A DNA stretch of 64,000 nucleotides from Pseudomonas fluorescens (GCF_000968015.1 NZ_LACH01000021.1:4777-68776), one strand, 5' to 3'; positions 35,613 to 46,200 are shown, counted from the stretch's first letter. Notes: generated from the letters alone by a model not told the origin. Program-made: numbers and translations.

Positions 35613-35662
35613 GGTGGTGGACCTTGTTATTGGTGTCGTTGCAGTTCTGAACATCATGCTTC

Positions 35663-35676
35663 TGAAACCGGTTTCA
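35663..35676. promoter_or_regulatory. PtxS operator at the ptxS promoter
   Basis: Second perfect TGAAACCGGTTTCA palindrome, 51 bases upstream of the ptxS GTG start, consistent with autorepression. Confidence 0.93.
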
Positions 35677-35765
35677 GGAAACACCATCGGTACCGTCGCA
35701 GTCAACTGGATTGTGTTGAGTGACCGGTCAGATACCTGATGATTTCCGACAGACGGTGGCTTTAC

Positions 35766-35781
35766 CTGTCAGATTTGACAG
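35766..35781. promoter_or_regulatory. Palindrome CTGTCA-N4-TGACAG, left edge of the island
   Basis: CTGTCA-GATT-TGACAG, 72 bases upstream of the 281-aa gene. A near-identical site (14 of 16 bases) occurs at 42252-42267, upstream of the gene at the other end of the island. A shared operator is the likely reading. Confidence 0.55.
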
Positions 35782-35853
35782 TAGTCAACGCCCGGATGTC
35801 GGCGCTTAATTTCTTGCACGTGAAGGGCAATACAACAAAGCGAGAAATTATTC

Positions 35854-36699
35854 ATGCCACCACCTATTGACCCACTTGCAGCAGGGAGCACCTCCGATGC
35901 GGGCGTACTACTTGACCCTGTTCGGGTGCGGGGAGTCGACCCAGCGGATTCTGCTGGGACACTGCCGGACGATGCGAAACAAAATGGCATTGTTTGCATC
36001 ATTCCCCGCTGGCCGGCGTTCCCAACAGACGCTCGTATTGATCGTGTCGAAATCTTCCTGGTTGGAAACCCCAATTCGATTGCGCAACGCAACTATGGCG
36101 TTGCCGATGATGCAGCGGAGTTTCTTATTCCGATAGGGTCGACATCACTTCCAGATCTGCCTACGTTTGAAATCATGTACACGGTTCGTTCGGTCAACAT
36201 TACGACGTCCCCGTCACGGCGCTTGACGTTTGCAATTGTTGCGCCGCCAAAAGTGCTAAAAGAAGCAACTTTTCCCGATGCGAGCCGTTGGGGCTATATC
36301 TACTGCACTAAAGACAATCCTCAGGATCCTGATTCTTTATATGTTTGGGAGGGAATACGCATCCTTGTTCCGTTCGACAATCGTTTTCAACTGTTGGATG
36401 TCATCGAGCTGGTTTGGCAGGGGTGGGACTCTTTAAACGGATCAGGGACGGCTTTGACGCCTGCATTTACGTTCACCGGGACGGTAACAGATGTCACCAA
36501 CAAACAGCCGGTTTCGATCGTTATACAACCGTTTGTCCCGCATATCGAACCTATGCGTGACAACGATTCTGCCACCGTAAGTTATTTGCTGTTGCGCAAT
36601 GGGATTCCCATCTTCAGCTCTTTTACAGGGCTGGTGAAAATAGACAGAGTCATTCCGGGTATCAGTGGTTTTTGTTCGGATGCAAGTTGGATGAAGTAA
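35854..36699 (+). CDS. Beta-rich protein of unknown function, 281 aa
   Basis: I do not recognise this protein. It begins MPPPIDPLAAGSTSDAGVLL, has no signal peptide or transmembrane segment, and consists of alternating short strands rich in V, I, T and P, such as FEIMYTVRSVNITTSPSRRL and ELVWQGWDSLNGSGTALTPA. The latter recalls Ig-like or jelly-roll beta sandwiches. It has two cysteines. The start at 35854 has only a weak ribosome binding site (GCGAGAAATT). It is followed after 100 AT-rich bases by a longer gene of similar style, so the two likely form a unit. GC content and codon choice look lower than in the flanks, suggesting acquisition. Confidence 0.72.
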   Translation: MPPPIDPLAAGSTSDAGVLLDPVRVRGVDPADSAGTLPDDAKQNGIVCIIPRWPAFPTDARIDRVEIFLVGNPNSIAQRNYGVADDAAEFLIPIGSTSLPDLPTFEIMYTVRSVNITTSPSRRLTFAIVAPPKVLKEATFPDASRWGYIYCTKDNPQDPDSLYVWEGIRILVPFDNRFQLLDVIELVWQGWDSLNGSGTALTPAFTFTGTVTDVTNKQPVSIVIQPFVPHIEPMRDNDSATVSYLLLRNGIPIFSSFTGLVKIDRVIPGISGFCSDASWMK

Positions 36700-36799
36700 G
36701 AGCGTTGCTGTAACTGAAAAGCGACTGATGTTGGCGATAAACGCTGTTGTCGATGATGTAAGGATTGATATTGATTTTTTAGCGTAATGGAGAAAGCAC

Positions 36800-38890
36800 A
36801 TGACAATTTATCAAGCTGGGACATCGAGACAGGAAAATGGAATACTGGTTGCTCCTACTCCTGAATTACCGGATGGTCGCGGCCCCAACTCCGATATTAT
36901 TCCTTTGGCTGCAATTCCTGTGGGGGGCGATCTCACGCTGTTACTGGATACAAGCGTCTGGCTGACACCAAATGGTCGTGATCAGGTGGCGCTGGAGTTC
37001 ACACGAACCCAGCCACCTCCTAATCCACTTCCGTCAGACTTCACAAGGCTTCCACGTGTTCCGCTCGGTGCTGTAGCGACCAGGCCTCCTAAATTTTCGG
37101 TCACATTACCTGCCCAGAATCTGGGAGAGAATGCAACGCCAGCTGGCCCGACACCGATTTGGGTGCGGTGCGTTCTTTTTGAGCGGGGCCTCAACCCGTT
37201 GTCATCAGCTGTCACGCAGTTGTTCATTGACCGTACCGCGCCCTGGCAAGCGAAACCGGTACAGACAGGACCAAACCCTGGGGCAACTCCCGGCGCGAAG
37301 TCGACCCCGCTGGTGACCTTTCCCAATGCACCGACCCCCAGTACGCTAATCGACGATACGTGGGCGGTTCTCCCGGGCAATGCGAACGGGTTGATAGTTG
37401 ATGTCGACCTGACTTACCCCAATTTTCAGGCAACAGACCGCCTCACACTTTATGCGGCGGGCACCCGAACCGACCCCCCTCAGGTGGCGCCCATCTTCGA
37501 TGCCGTTGTCCCTCCCGACGGTGAAGTGACGATTCCGATTCCAGTGCTGCGAGCTGTGACCACAGGCAGGGTTCAGATCTGGTTTCGCCTTACCGATGTG
37601 GCGGGCAACTTCAGCAACTATTCGGTGAACTACAGGAACTTGAGGTTTCTGCCATTACCTGTGTTGGGTGATCCGGTCGTCCCATCGGCCTCGGACGGTC
37701 TTGTAGATCTGAACGATGTGCGTGCAGGTGTTACGGTAAGGGTCGCGCGGCCGACAGACGCACTCAACACTGACAGCGTGAGTTTGAAGTGGGGGGATGA
37801 AACAGCCGAAGACCTTCCGTTCAATACCCTCAATGAACTGATATTCACCATTCCCTGGGCAAAGTTGCGAAACGAATATTTCTCGAAACAGATTGGTACA
37901 GTCTACGAGCTGCCCGTGTTGGTCAAGGCTGATTTAATGCGTGGCGGTAGCTCTATCAGCGATTCGCAGACAACGGTAAATACGGACTACTCGGTGGCCG
38001 GTACCCCTTATCCGGTCGATCTGATTAATCCGCCCGGTGAGTTCAATACTGAGTTCAAACAATTGATCGTGCGGGGCCAACCTCCTGTCGTTGATAACAC
38101 ACTCGGCCCGCAGGATGTCAATCAAACCGCTACGATTTATATTGATCTTACACCCGTGAGTGGCGCGATATGGCCAGATCCGGAATTGGGTGACATGGTA
38201 ACCGTTAAGTACCGGGGAGATATGGGCGAAGTCGTCGTGGTTTCCGAGCCGCTGACGACAGGCAATATCAATACAGAAATTGAACTTGATCTGCCTTACA
38301 GCATCGTCGGCCCAGGTGGTCTAGGGGAGCAGGAAATCTGGTGGGAAGTTGAAAATCCCAATCGCAACAACATTCAGAAAGCGGCAGAAACAAAGCTGAC
38401 GATCAATACGGTAATCATCAATCTGGATGCACCGGAGTTCGTACGGCCGCCCGCAGATGGCACTGTAGATCCGTTCATCATTTGCGAGAGTTTGACCGGT
38501 ACTGATCACGTAGCGAGATTCCGGATTCCGCCAAATAGCCATTTCGTCGCCGGTATGGATATCACCTTCAACTGGCGTGGGTTCCGCACGGATGATTATT
38601 TAACGCCGGCGCCGACTGATACTGAGTTCACCGAAACTCGGGCAATTACCACTCCTGAGCTGACGGCCGGGATGATCTTTGATGTTGGGCCTTATGATCC
38701 GGTGATTCGCAATGTTCCAGTACCTCCACCGACAACCCCGGATCCCGATGACTTTTACGCTGGTTATGCGAAAATCTGGTATTCGACACCGACTGTGCCC
38801 ACATCGGGAGTAACGGAAATGACGATTTATTTGCTCAATGCCGACTTCTTGTACTGTGAGTCGGAACCGGGTTGGGCTCCCGCACCATAA
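36800..38890 (+). CDS. Large multi-domain beta-rich protein of unknown function, 696 aa
   Basis: Unrecognised protein of 696 aa with no signal peptide, starting MTIYQAGTSRQENGILVAPT. It reads as a chain of about five or six beta-sandwich units, with recurring features such as GDLTLLLDTSVWLTPNGRDQ, VDVDLTYPNFQATDRLTLYA and VTVKYRGDMGEVVVVSEPLT. Each unit starts with a proline-rich linker (for example APEFVRPPADGTVDP). It has few cysteines. The ATG at 36800 follows AATGGAGAAAGCAC. The second half of the 281-aa protein upstream has a similar texture. A surface, toxin-accessory or structural role is possible, but nothing in the sequence proves it. A hairpin follows at 38920. Confidence 0.75.
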   Translation: MTIYQAGTSRQENGILVAPTPELPDGRGPNSDIIPLAAIPVGGDLTLLLDTSVWLTPNGRDQVALEFTRTQPPPNPLPSDFTRLPRVPLGAVATRPPKFSVTLPAQNLGENATPAGPTPIWVRCVLFERGLNPLSSAVTQLFIDRTAPWQAKPVQTGPNPGATPGAKSTPLVTFPNAPTPSTLIDDTWAVLPGNANGLIVDVDLTYPNFQATDRLTLYAAGTRTDPPQVAPIFDAVVPPDGEVTIPIPVLRAVTTGRVQIWFRLTDVAGNFSNYSVNYRNLRFLPLPVLGDPVVPSASDGLVDLNDVRAGVTVRVARPTDALNTDSVSLKWGDETAEDLPFNTLNELIFTIPWAKLRNEYFSKQIGTVYELPVLVKADLMRGGSSISDSQTTVNTDYSVAGTPYPVDLINPPGEFNTEFKQLIVRGQPPVVDNTLGPQDVNQTATIYIDLTPVSGAIWPDPELGDMVTVKYRGDMGEVVVVSEPLTTGNINTEIELDLPYSIVGPGGLGEQEIWWEVENPNRNNIQKAAETKLTINTVIINLDAPEFVRPPADGTVDPFIICESLTGTDHVARFRIPPNSHFVAGMDITFNWRGFRTDDYLTPAPTDTEFTETRAITTPELTAGMIFDVGPYDPVIRNVPVPPPTTPDPDDFYAGYAKIWYSTPTVPTSGVTEMTIYLLNADFLYCESEPGWAPAP

Positions 38891-38919
38891 CCATCGCATA
38901 AAAGTTCAGAGCTGAATTC

Positions 38920-38944
38920 GCCGGGAGAGAATGGCTCTCCCGGC
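38920..38944 (+). terminator. Hairpin after the 696-aa gene
   Basis: Perfect 10-bp stem GCCGGGAGAG / CTCTCCCGGC with loop AATGG, but no T-run follows. It may be a weak terminator or a transcript-stabilising hairpin. The rest of the 253-base gap to the autotransporter holds nothing else clear. Confidence 0.5.
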
Positions 38945-39143
38945 AGTGCTGTCGCTGTCTGTCGTCAAAAGCACAGATTGTATTTCGCAGGTAAGGAATA
39001 AATCCAACTCATAAAAGGAATAGTCCTACATAGAAGGTTCTAAGTTGTAGGTATTCTCCGGCGCGGCCAACGACGGACGTCTTATGGAGCATCTCTGTGA
39101 ATCGTCTTTCTACCGTCTCGACAGAACTCAGAGAGTAGTGACT

Positions 39144-41588
39144 ATGAAGTTTGAAAAGATACGAGGACTGACAGTTATAAAGTTTACAGGTGTGCTCTCT
39201 TATGCAGTGGCCATAATGGCCGTTTCAGAGTCCGCTTATTCGCGAAATCTTCTGCCGGGAGAGGTGGAAACTATCTCCAGTGGTGCAACGCCTGAAGCGT
39301 GGTTTATCCCCGCAACGGCAACTCTAAACATTAACGGTGCCGGTGCGCTGAATATCGGCGTCGGTGGTGGAACACTCAACGCCGATACCGCTGTCACATC
39401 ACAGATAGACGCATCTGCTGATGCCCACGTCAATCTGGCCCAGTCCTCGGTGACCAGCACAGGTTTTGATGCCGCACTCGCATTGACTGACAGTTCGGCG
39501 ACGGTCACCGGCAGTACGTTGACCAGTCAAGGCAGGGCAATGTCTTTGGCTCGCGACCTGCAAATACCGGTAGGATCAACGGCGACCGTGTCCAACAGCA
39601 CTTTGCTCGGAGGCATATCCGGTGCTGCGGTTACGTCGCTCAGCACCCTGAACCTGGTTGATACCCGGATGGAAGGGACGGATTCGGATGGCATCGGTCT
39701 GGAACTGTTCGGTGGCCACGCTAATGTCAGCGCAGGCAGCCGGATTATCGGTGGGCTCAATGGCGTCATGTTCGGGGAAGATACTGTGCTGAATCCCGGC
39801 GATGTTATGGGGCAGAGCCAGTTGAAGCTGGACGGATCAACCGTGCAAGGACGCGCTGGCGCTGCGATCAGTGTCGATTTTTCTACCCCAGCCGGCCAGC
39901 CGGTATTGATTGAAGTAAACAACGGTTCCAGCCTGATCGGAGGCAACGGCAATATCCTGGAGGTAATCGATGGCGCCGCTGCCCGATTCCAGGTCGACAA
40001 CAGCAAGCTGTCTGGCAACATCGAAGTCGCTGAGGGTGGAGAGGCCAGCGTACTGTTGCGAAACGGTGCGGGCCTTGACGGCAATCTGGTCAACGTTGAT
40101 TCGGTCACGCTCGATACGCAAAGCTCCCTGACCGGCAACATCCAGGGTTCCGGAGCCGGCGTGGTGACGCTGGACAATAGCGCGGTCTTGCATGGCGCCG
40201 TCACCGGCGTCAGCAACATGTCGATCAGTCGTGGTGCAGAGTGGAACATGGTCGGTAGCAACGCTCTCACCCGCCTCGACCTGCAGGGCGGCAGCGTACG
40301 CTTCGGGACGAATCAGGCGTTCACTCGCCTGGACATAGCCAACCTGTCAGGCAATGGTCAGTTCCTCATGGACACGGATGTTGCTACCGGAGAGACGGAT
40401 TTTTTGAATGTCACGCAATCCGCCTCCGGCCAGCATGAGCTGGTGGTGGCTGCTACTGCCAGCGAGCCGGTCAGTGGCGCACCGGTCAAGGTGGGCAACA
40501 TCGCCGCGGGGGATGCGCAGTTTTCCTTGAAAAACGGTCAGGTGGATGTCGGTGCTTTAGCCTACAAACTGGTGAAAGAAGGCGAAGGGCTGTTCCTGCA
40601 ACCCGATGCGTCAAGTCCGAGCACGGGGTCAAAAACAGCCCTGGCAATTGCCGGCACCGCCCCCACAGTGATTTATGCTGAAATGACTACCCTTAATACT
40701 CGCCTCGGCGACCGCCGCATGGCCGGCACCCAGCCTCGGGCGCGATCCGTCGCTGCCCTGGACTCGGATTCTCAAGGCTCGACATCCGGTGTCTGGATAC
40801 GTACTTACGGAAATCAGTACAACGTCAAAAATGCATACGGTGACGGCTATAAACAAAATCAGACAGGAGTCTCCGTGGGTGTGGATACGCCTCTGTCGGC
40901 GGTGGGTGACGGTCAATGGCTGATCGGCGCCTTTGGTGGTTACAGCACCACTCGCCTGGATCTGACGCGCGGCAGTTCTGGCTCGATCGATAGCGTTTAT
41001 CTGGGCACTTACCTGACCTGGTATGACGAAGAGACCGGGTATTACGTGGATACCGTCGCCAAGGTCAACCGTTTCAATAACGACGTTAAGGTCACACTGA
41101 GTGATGACTCTCGAACAAAGGGCAATTTCGATAACCTGGGCGTGAGCGGATCTGTCGAGGTCGGCAAGCACATCGTCTTGAACAAAGGCTATTTCATCGA
41201 ACCTTCTGCACAGCTCGGTGCGGCGGCTGTGGAGGGCAAAACGTACCGTCTGGACAATGGATTGCATGTGGACAGCGATGAGACCCGGTCTTTGCTTGGC
41301 AAGGTCGGCATGACCGTTGGCCGTGAATTGGTTCTGGACAACGGCGGCAAGATTCAGCCCAGACTGCATGCCGCCGTCAGCCATGAGTTTGTCAACAGTA
41401 ATCGTGTGAGTGTGAACGACACTGACTTCAACAATGATTTGTCCAGCACCAGCCTGGAGTTGACCGGCGGGCTGAACTGGATACCGGCGAACGATAAGTG
41501 GCAGGTTTATGCAGAACTCGGTACCAGTCGTGGCACCAAGGTTGACCAGGAGCTGGGAGGAAGCGTGGGCTTGAGTTATAACTTTTAA
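39144..41588 (+). CDS. Autotransporter with pertactin-like passenger and outer-membrane barrel
   Basis: Type Va secretion protein of 814 aa. A long signal region MKFEKIRGLTVIKFTGVLSY, then AVAIMAVSESAYS, precedes a passenger (about 35-520) rich in G, S, T, V, N and D with the repeated pattern of a beta helix, such as DAALALTDSSATVTGSTLTS and GNLVNVDSVTLDTQSSLTGN. The autotransporter barrel covers about 540-814, starting GVWIRTYGNQYNVKNAYGDG and ending GGSVGLSYNF with the terminal Phe needed for insertion. I chose the ATG at 39144 because it directly precedes the signal peptide. A strong terminator follows. The passenger has no protease or lipase motif that I can see, so an adhesin is most likely. 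Confidence 0.92.
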   Translation: MKFEKIRGLTVIKFTGVLSYAVAIMAVSESAYSRNLLPGEVETISSGATPEAWFIPATATLNINGAGALNIGVGGGTLNADTAVTSQIDASADAHVNLAQSSVTSTGFDAALALTDSSATVTGSTLTSQGRAMSLARDLQIPVGSTATVSNSTLLGGISGAAVTSLSTLNLVDTRMEGTDSDGIGLELFGGHANVSAGSRIIGGLNGVMFGEDTVLNPGDVMGQSQLKLDGSTVQGRAGAAISVDFSTPAGQPVLIEVNNGSSLIGGNGNILEVIDGAAARFQVDNSKLSGNIEVAEGGEASVLLRNGAGLDGNLVNVDSVTLDTQSSLTGNIQGSGAGVVTLDNSAVLHGAVTGVSNMSISRGAEWNMVGSNALTRLDLQGGSVRFGTNQAFTRLDIANLSGNGQFLMDTDVATGETDFLNVTQSASGQHELVVAATASEPVSGAPVKVGNIAAGDAQFSLKNGQVDVGALAYKLVKEGEGLFLQPDASSPSTGSKTALAIAGTAPTVIYAEMTTLNTRLGDRRMAGTQPRARSVAALDSDSQGSTSGVWIRTYGNQYNVKNAYGDGYKQNQTGVSVGVDTPLSAVGDGQWLIGAFGGYSTTRLDLTRGSSGSIDSVYLGTYLTWYDEETGYYVDTVAKVNRFNNDVKVTLSDDSRTKGNFDNLGVSGSVEVGKHIVLNKGYFIEPSAQLGAAAVEGKTYRLDNGLHVDSDETRSLLGKVGMTVGRELVLDNGGKIQPRLHAAVSHEFVNSNRVSVNDTDFNNDLSSTSLELTGGLNWIPANDKWQVYAELGTSRGTKVDQELGGSVGLSYNF

Positions 41589-41602
41589 CCAGATCTGCTG
41601 CA

Positions 41603-41635
41603 TAAAAAAGGAAGCTTAAAAGCTTCCTTTTTTTA
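41603..41635. terminator. Bidirectional terminator after the autotransporter
   Basis: Stem AAAAAAGGAAGCTT / AAGCTTCCTTTTTT around a two-base loop, with A and T runs on both sides; it can serve the autotransporter (plus) and the 166-aa gene (minus). Confidence 0.93.
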
Positions 41636-41653
41636 TTACTTGTTGAGGGCAGT

Positions 41654-42154
41654 TTACTTTCGGCGCAAGTCGACGTTATCGGTCAAAAATTCTGCAGAAA
41701 TAGGGAATACTTCACCGCCGCTCTCCCCCCCATGGTCAAATGTGCCGACGAAAGTTCCGGATAGTGTTTTTTCGGATTCGTCAACTTGGATGTTGAGAGT
41801 GCCGCTGACTCCTACGTGTAAAGTACCGTTCACAGGGTGCGAATAGTAAGTTATTGCGATACGTTCGCTATCCAAAGATATGGGCAGGCTGCCTGTTTCA
41901 GGCTTTGTATAAAAAACAACTTCGATAGAACGCGTCATGCCATTTTCGGTATGGCCTGCGCTTAGCCGCCAATACTTGCCGGTGGGATAATCCACCAAAT
42001 CGAGCGAAGGTGCAGAGGTTGAGCGGAAACTCAGTGGCTCAGGAATTTTGCTGTGTATATATCGGGGATTAGAATCGCCATTTATCGTGGCGGACAAGAA
42101 CGTTTGCGCAACGGTTGGTTGAATTGTCGCGTAGGCCCGGGCTGCGAAGCTCAT
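41654..42154 (-). CDS. Protein of unknown function, 166 aa
   Basis: Unrecognised beta-rich protein beginning MSFAARAYATIQPTVAQTFL and ending AEFLTDNVDLRRK. It has no signal peptide and no cysteine. Strand-like stretches RIAITYYSHPVNGTLHVGVS and TLSGTFVGTFDHGGESGGEV suggest one beta sandwich, perhaps lipocalin- or jelly-roll-like. I chose the ATG at 42154, preceded by TATGGAGATAAACTC. It is convergent with the autotransporter, and its promoter region carries the same palindrome as the promoter of the 281-aa gene at the far end. A joint role with the island proteins is inferred. Confidence 0.7.
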   Translation of the reverse strand: MSFAARAYATIQPTVAQTFLSATINGDSNPRYIHSKIPEPLSFRSTSAPSLDLVDYPTGKYWRLSAGHTENGMTRSIEVVFYTKPETGSLPISLDSERIAITYYSHPVNGTLHVGVSGTLNIQVDESEKTLSGTFVGTFDHGGESGGEVFPISAEFLTDNVDLRRK

Positions 42155-42242
42155 GAGTTTATCTCCATACATGATAGTTAGAGGCATCCAAAGACTGAGC
42201 AGTCCTAATCCTGGATGCTGTATGGAAACTTAAATCTGGCCT

Positions 42243-42276
42243 AGCTGTAAACTGTCAGGGTTGACAGTTTACAGCT
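42243..42276. promoter_or_regulatory. Palindrome at the right edge of the island
   Basis: Perfect 15-base arms AGCTGTAAACTGTCA / TGACAGTTTACAGCT with loop GGGT; the inner CTGTCA-N4-TGACAG matches the site at 35766. It lies 88 bases upstream of the 166-aa gene. Confidence 0.6.
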
Positions 42277-42431
42277 GCTAAATATTGTGATTTTTCTAAC
42301 GCGGCGTGACGTTCCTGTCTGGCACTTGATCCTGCAAAACCGCAAGTAGCGTCAGATGTAAAGATTAATCAGTTATAAAGCGCTGCGCAGCGAGACACAA
42401 ACAGCAGAACACCGATGAGTTGGTAGAATTT

Positions 42432-43073
42432 TCAGCCGAACAGCCCTGCTGCAATGTTGATCGAAAAGCCCAGAATCGCGGTATTGAACACGAACCCGAT
42501 CAACGATTGCGCCAGAACGATCTTGCGCAAATCCCGGGTGGCGACACCAATGTCCGATGTCTGCACTGCGACGCCGATGGTGAACGAGAAATACAGGAAG
42601 TCCCAATAGTTTGGGGTGGTCAGCCCTTCGGCAAAACGCAGGGCCGGTTCCTTGCCGTCCCAGGTGTAATACAGCCGCGCATAGTGCACGCTGAAGATCA
42701 CGCCAATCAGAAGCCATGAACCAATCACCGTGAGGGCGGTGAAACCGTAGTGCATGAGCTTGCGGGTAGTTTCCAGATCCTTGCTGCCGGCCAGTTCGAA
42801 TGTGATGGTCGCCAGACTGGCCAGTGCCGCGATGCACACGACAAACAGCACCAGCCCGGCGTTTTCGTCTTCGACCTCGGCAATGCGCTTCACATCCGGT
42901 GCTTTGGCGCGCGCGGTGAGCCAGAGCATCAGGATCAGGTAAGTCCAGACTCCGGCATTCCAGCCGAAGAGGATTTTGCTGATGATCGAGTCGGCCGGCG
43001 CCAGAATGCCCACGGCAATGCCGAGCGTGGTGGCGGCGGACAGGCGAGGGTGGGTGCGGGCGAGGAAGGGCAT
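42432..43073 (-). CDS. DUF1345 membrane protein
   Basis: Inner-membrane protein of 213 aa with five or so hydrophobic helices, including [35 protein letters not shown] and [20 protein letters not shown]. The block [12 protein letters not shown] and the following [20 protein letters not shown] are, from memory, characteristic of the DUF1345 family, a relative of two-TM ion channels by fold prediction. Its function is unknown. The ATG at 43073 is preceded by GAGTTCAC, a weak site. It is separated from the RND genes by a REPIN and is probably monocistronic. Confidence 0.88.
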   Translation of the reverse strand: MPFLARTHPRLSAATTLGIAVGILAPADSIISKILFGWNAGVWTYLILMLWLTARAKAPDVKRIAEVEDENAGLVLFVVCIAALASLATITFELAGSKDLETTRKLMHYGFTALTVIGSWLLIGVIFSVHYARLYYTWDGKEPALRFAEGLTTPNYWDFLYFSFTIGVAVQTSDIGVATRDLRKIVLAQSLIGFVFNTAILGFSINIAAGLFG

Positions 43074-43157
43074 GTGAACTCGATGCGTCAGGGCTTTGCA
43101 AACACCTTAGCCCAGCGCATCCCGTTGTGACCACCAAGCTATAGGCGATGAGGCTTC

Positions 43158-43249
43158 CTGTGGGAGCGAGCTTGCTCGCGATGGCGGCGTAACAGCCAAC
43201 ATAGATATTGACTGTTATGGCCTCATCGCGAGCAAGCTCGCTCCCACAT
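43158..43249. repeat. REPIN, GTGGGAGCGAGC family
   Basis: Inverted REP pair with the extension CGCGATGGCGGC on one side and ATGGCCTCATCGCG on the other; it lies between the DUF1345 and RND permease genes. Confidence 0.93.
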
Positions 43250-43266
43250 TAGGCCGGTGGTGTGGG

Positions 43267-46200
43267 TTAGAGGTCTTTATGCCGCTTGCGGACCAACTTC
43301 ATCACCACCACAAAAAACACCGGCACAAACACCACCGCCAGCGTCGCCGTGATCATCCCGCCAATCACCCCGGTGCCGATGGCTTGCTGGCTCGCCGAAC
43401 TGGCCCCGGTGGCAATCGCCAGCGGCACCACACCGAGAATGAACGCCAGCGACGTCATCACAATCGGCCGCAGGCGCAGGCGCGCGGCTTGCAGGGTGGC
43501 GTCGATCAAGTCGTGGCCTTCGTCGTACAGGCTCTTGGCGAATTCGATGATCAGGATCGCGTTCTTCGCCGACAGGCCGATGATGGTGATCAGCCCGACC
43601 TTGAAAAACACGTCGTTGGGCATTCCGCGCAAGGTCACGGCCAGTACCGCGCCGAGCACGCCGAGCGGCACCACCAGCAGCACCGAGGTCGGAATCGACC
43701 AGCTCTCATACAACGCGGCCAGACACAGGAACACGATCAGCAGCGACAACCCGAGCAGGATCGGTGCCTGACTGCCAGACAAGCGTTCCTGCAACGACAA
43801 CCCGGTCCATTCCTGGCCCAATCCCGCCGGCCCTTGCGCCACCAGCCGTTCGATTTCGGCCATGGCTTCGCCGGTGCTGTGACCGGGCGACGGTTCCCCG
43901 GAAATGCTGATCGCCGGGTAGCCGTTGTAGCGAGTCAATTGCGCCGGGCCTTGAGTCCATTTGGCCTGGACGAAGGCCGACAGCGGGACCATTTTCCCGG
44001 TGCTGTTGCGCACGTGAATCTTCAGCAGATCGGCGACCTGACTGCGCTGATCGCCTTCAGCCTGAACCACCACACGCTGCATCCGCCCCTGATTGGGGAA
44101 GTCGTTGATGTAGGCCGAACCGACGGCGGTGGACAGCACATTGCCAATGTCGGCAAAGGACACACCCAGCGCGTTCGCCTGTTTGCGGTCGACGACCAGT
44201 TGCACCTGCGGCGCTTCGGCCAGCGCGCTTTCGCGCACGTTGATCAGGATCGGACTTTTCTCGGCGGCAGCGAGCAATTCACTACGCGCCTGCATTAACG
44301 TGGCGTGGCCAAGACCGCCACGGTCCTGCAAGCGGAACTCGAAACCGCTGGAGGTGCCCAGACCGTCAACCGGCGGCGGCAGTACTGCAAACGCTACGGC
44401 GTCCTTGATCTGGCTCAACGCGATGTTGGCGCGATCGGCAATGGAACTGGCCGAGTCGTCGCTACCCCGGTCAGACCAGTCTTTGAGCGTGGTAAACGCC
44501 AACGCCGCGTTCTGGCCGCTGCCGGAGAAGCTGAAACCGAGAATTACCGTGCTGTCGCCAACGCCGGGTTCAGTGGCGTTGTGCGCTTCGATTTGCTCAA
44601 CCACCTGCACCGTGCGGTTCTTGCTCGCGCCCGGTGGCAGTTGGATGTCGGTGATGGTGTAACCCTGATCCTCCACCGGCAGGAACGAGGAGGGCAGTCG
44701 ACTGAAGCACACCCCCAATCCGATCAGCAGCACGCCGTAGATCAGCAGGTAACGGCCAGAGCGTTTCAACGCATAGGCGACCCAGCCCTGATAACGCTCG
44801 GTCAGTTGCTCGAAACGCCGGTTGAACCAGCCGAAAAATCCGCGCTTCTCGTGATGTTCGCCCTTGGCAATCGGCTTGAGCAACGTTGCGCACAGTGCCG
44901 GGGTCAAGGTCAGGGCGAGGAACGCCGAGAACAGAATCGAGGTGGCCATCGACAAGGAGAACTGCCGGTAAATCACCCCGACCGAACCCTGCATGAACGC
45001 CATCGGAATGAACACCGCCACCAGCACCAGCGTGATGCCGATGATTGCGCCGGTGATCTGCTTCATTGCTTTGCGCGTTGCCTCTTTGGGCGACAGGCCT
45101 TCAGTGGCCATGATGCGCTCAACGTTCTCCACCACCACAATCGCATCATCCACCAGGATGCCGATGGCCAGCACCATGCCGAACATGGTCAGCACGTTGA
45201 TCGAAAACCCCAACGCCAACATGGTCGCAAAGGTGCCCATCAGCGCCACCGGCACCACCAGGGTTGGAATCAGCGTGTAGCGGATGTTTTGCAGGAACAG
45301 GAACATCACCGCAAACACCAGCAACATCGCCTCGCCAAGGGTGTAAACCACTTTGGTGATCGAGACTTTGACGAAGGGCGAGGTGTCGTACGGGATCTTG
45401 TATTCCACGCCAGCCGGGAAGTAGCGCGCCAATTCGTCCATCTTCGCCCGCACCAATGTGGCAGTGCTCAAGGCATTGGCGCCCGGTGCTAACTGCACGC
45501 TGACGGCGGTCGACGGTTTGCCGTTGAGGCGCGTGGAGAACTGATATTCCTGACTGCCGATCTCGACGCGTGCCACGTCTTTGATGCGCACAGTTGAGCC
45601 GTCGGGATTGGCTTTCAGGACGATGTCGGCGAACTCTTCCGGCGTAGACAACTGGCCTTTGACCAGAATGGTCGCGGTGATTTCCTGAGTGGTGCGGGTC
45701 GGCAAGTCGCCGATGCTGCCCGCCGACACTTGTGCGTTCTGCGCGACGATGGCGGCGTTGACGTCAGCCGGGGTCAGGTTGAAACCGATCAGTTTCTGCG
45801 GGTCGATCCAGATCCGCATCGCCCGTTCGGCACCGTACAGCTGCGCCTTGCCGACGCCGTCCAGACGCTTGATCTCGTTCATCACGTTGCGCGCCAGGTA
45901 ATCGCTGAGCGCCACGTCGTCGAGCTTGCCGTCGCTGGAGGTGAGGGTGATCAGCAGCAGGAAACCGGCGGAAACTTTCTCCACCTGCAAACCTTGTTGC
46001 GTCACCGCTTGAGGCAAGCGCGACTCGACCACTTTCAGACGGTTTTGCACATCGACCTGAGCCATTTCCGGGTCAGTGCCCGGCTGGAACGTTGCAGTAA
46101 TGGTCGCACTGCCGAGGCTGCTTTGGGATTCGAAATACAGCAGATGGTCCGCGCCGTTGAGTTCTTCCTCGATCAGGCTGACCACGCTTTCGTCCACGGT

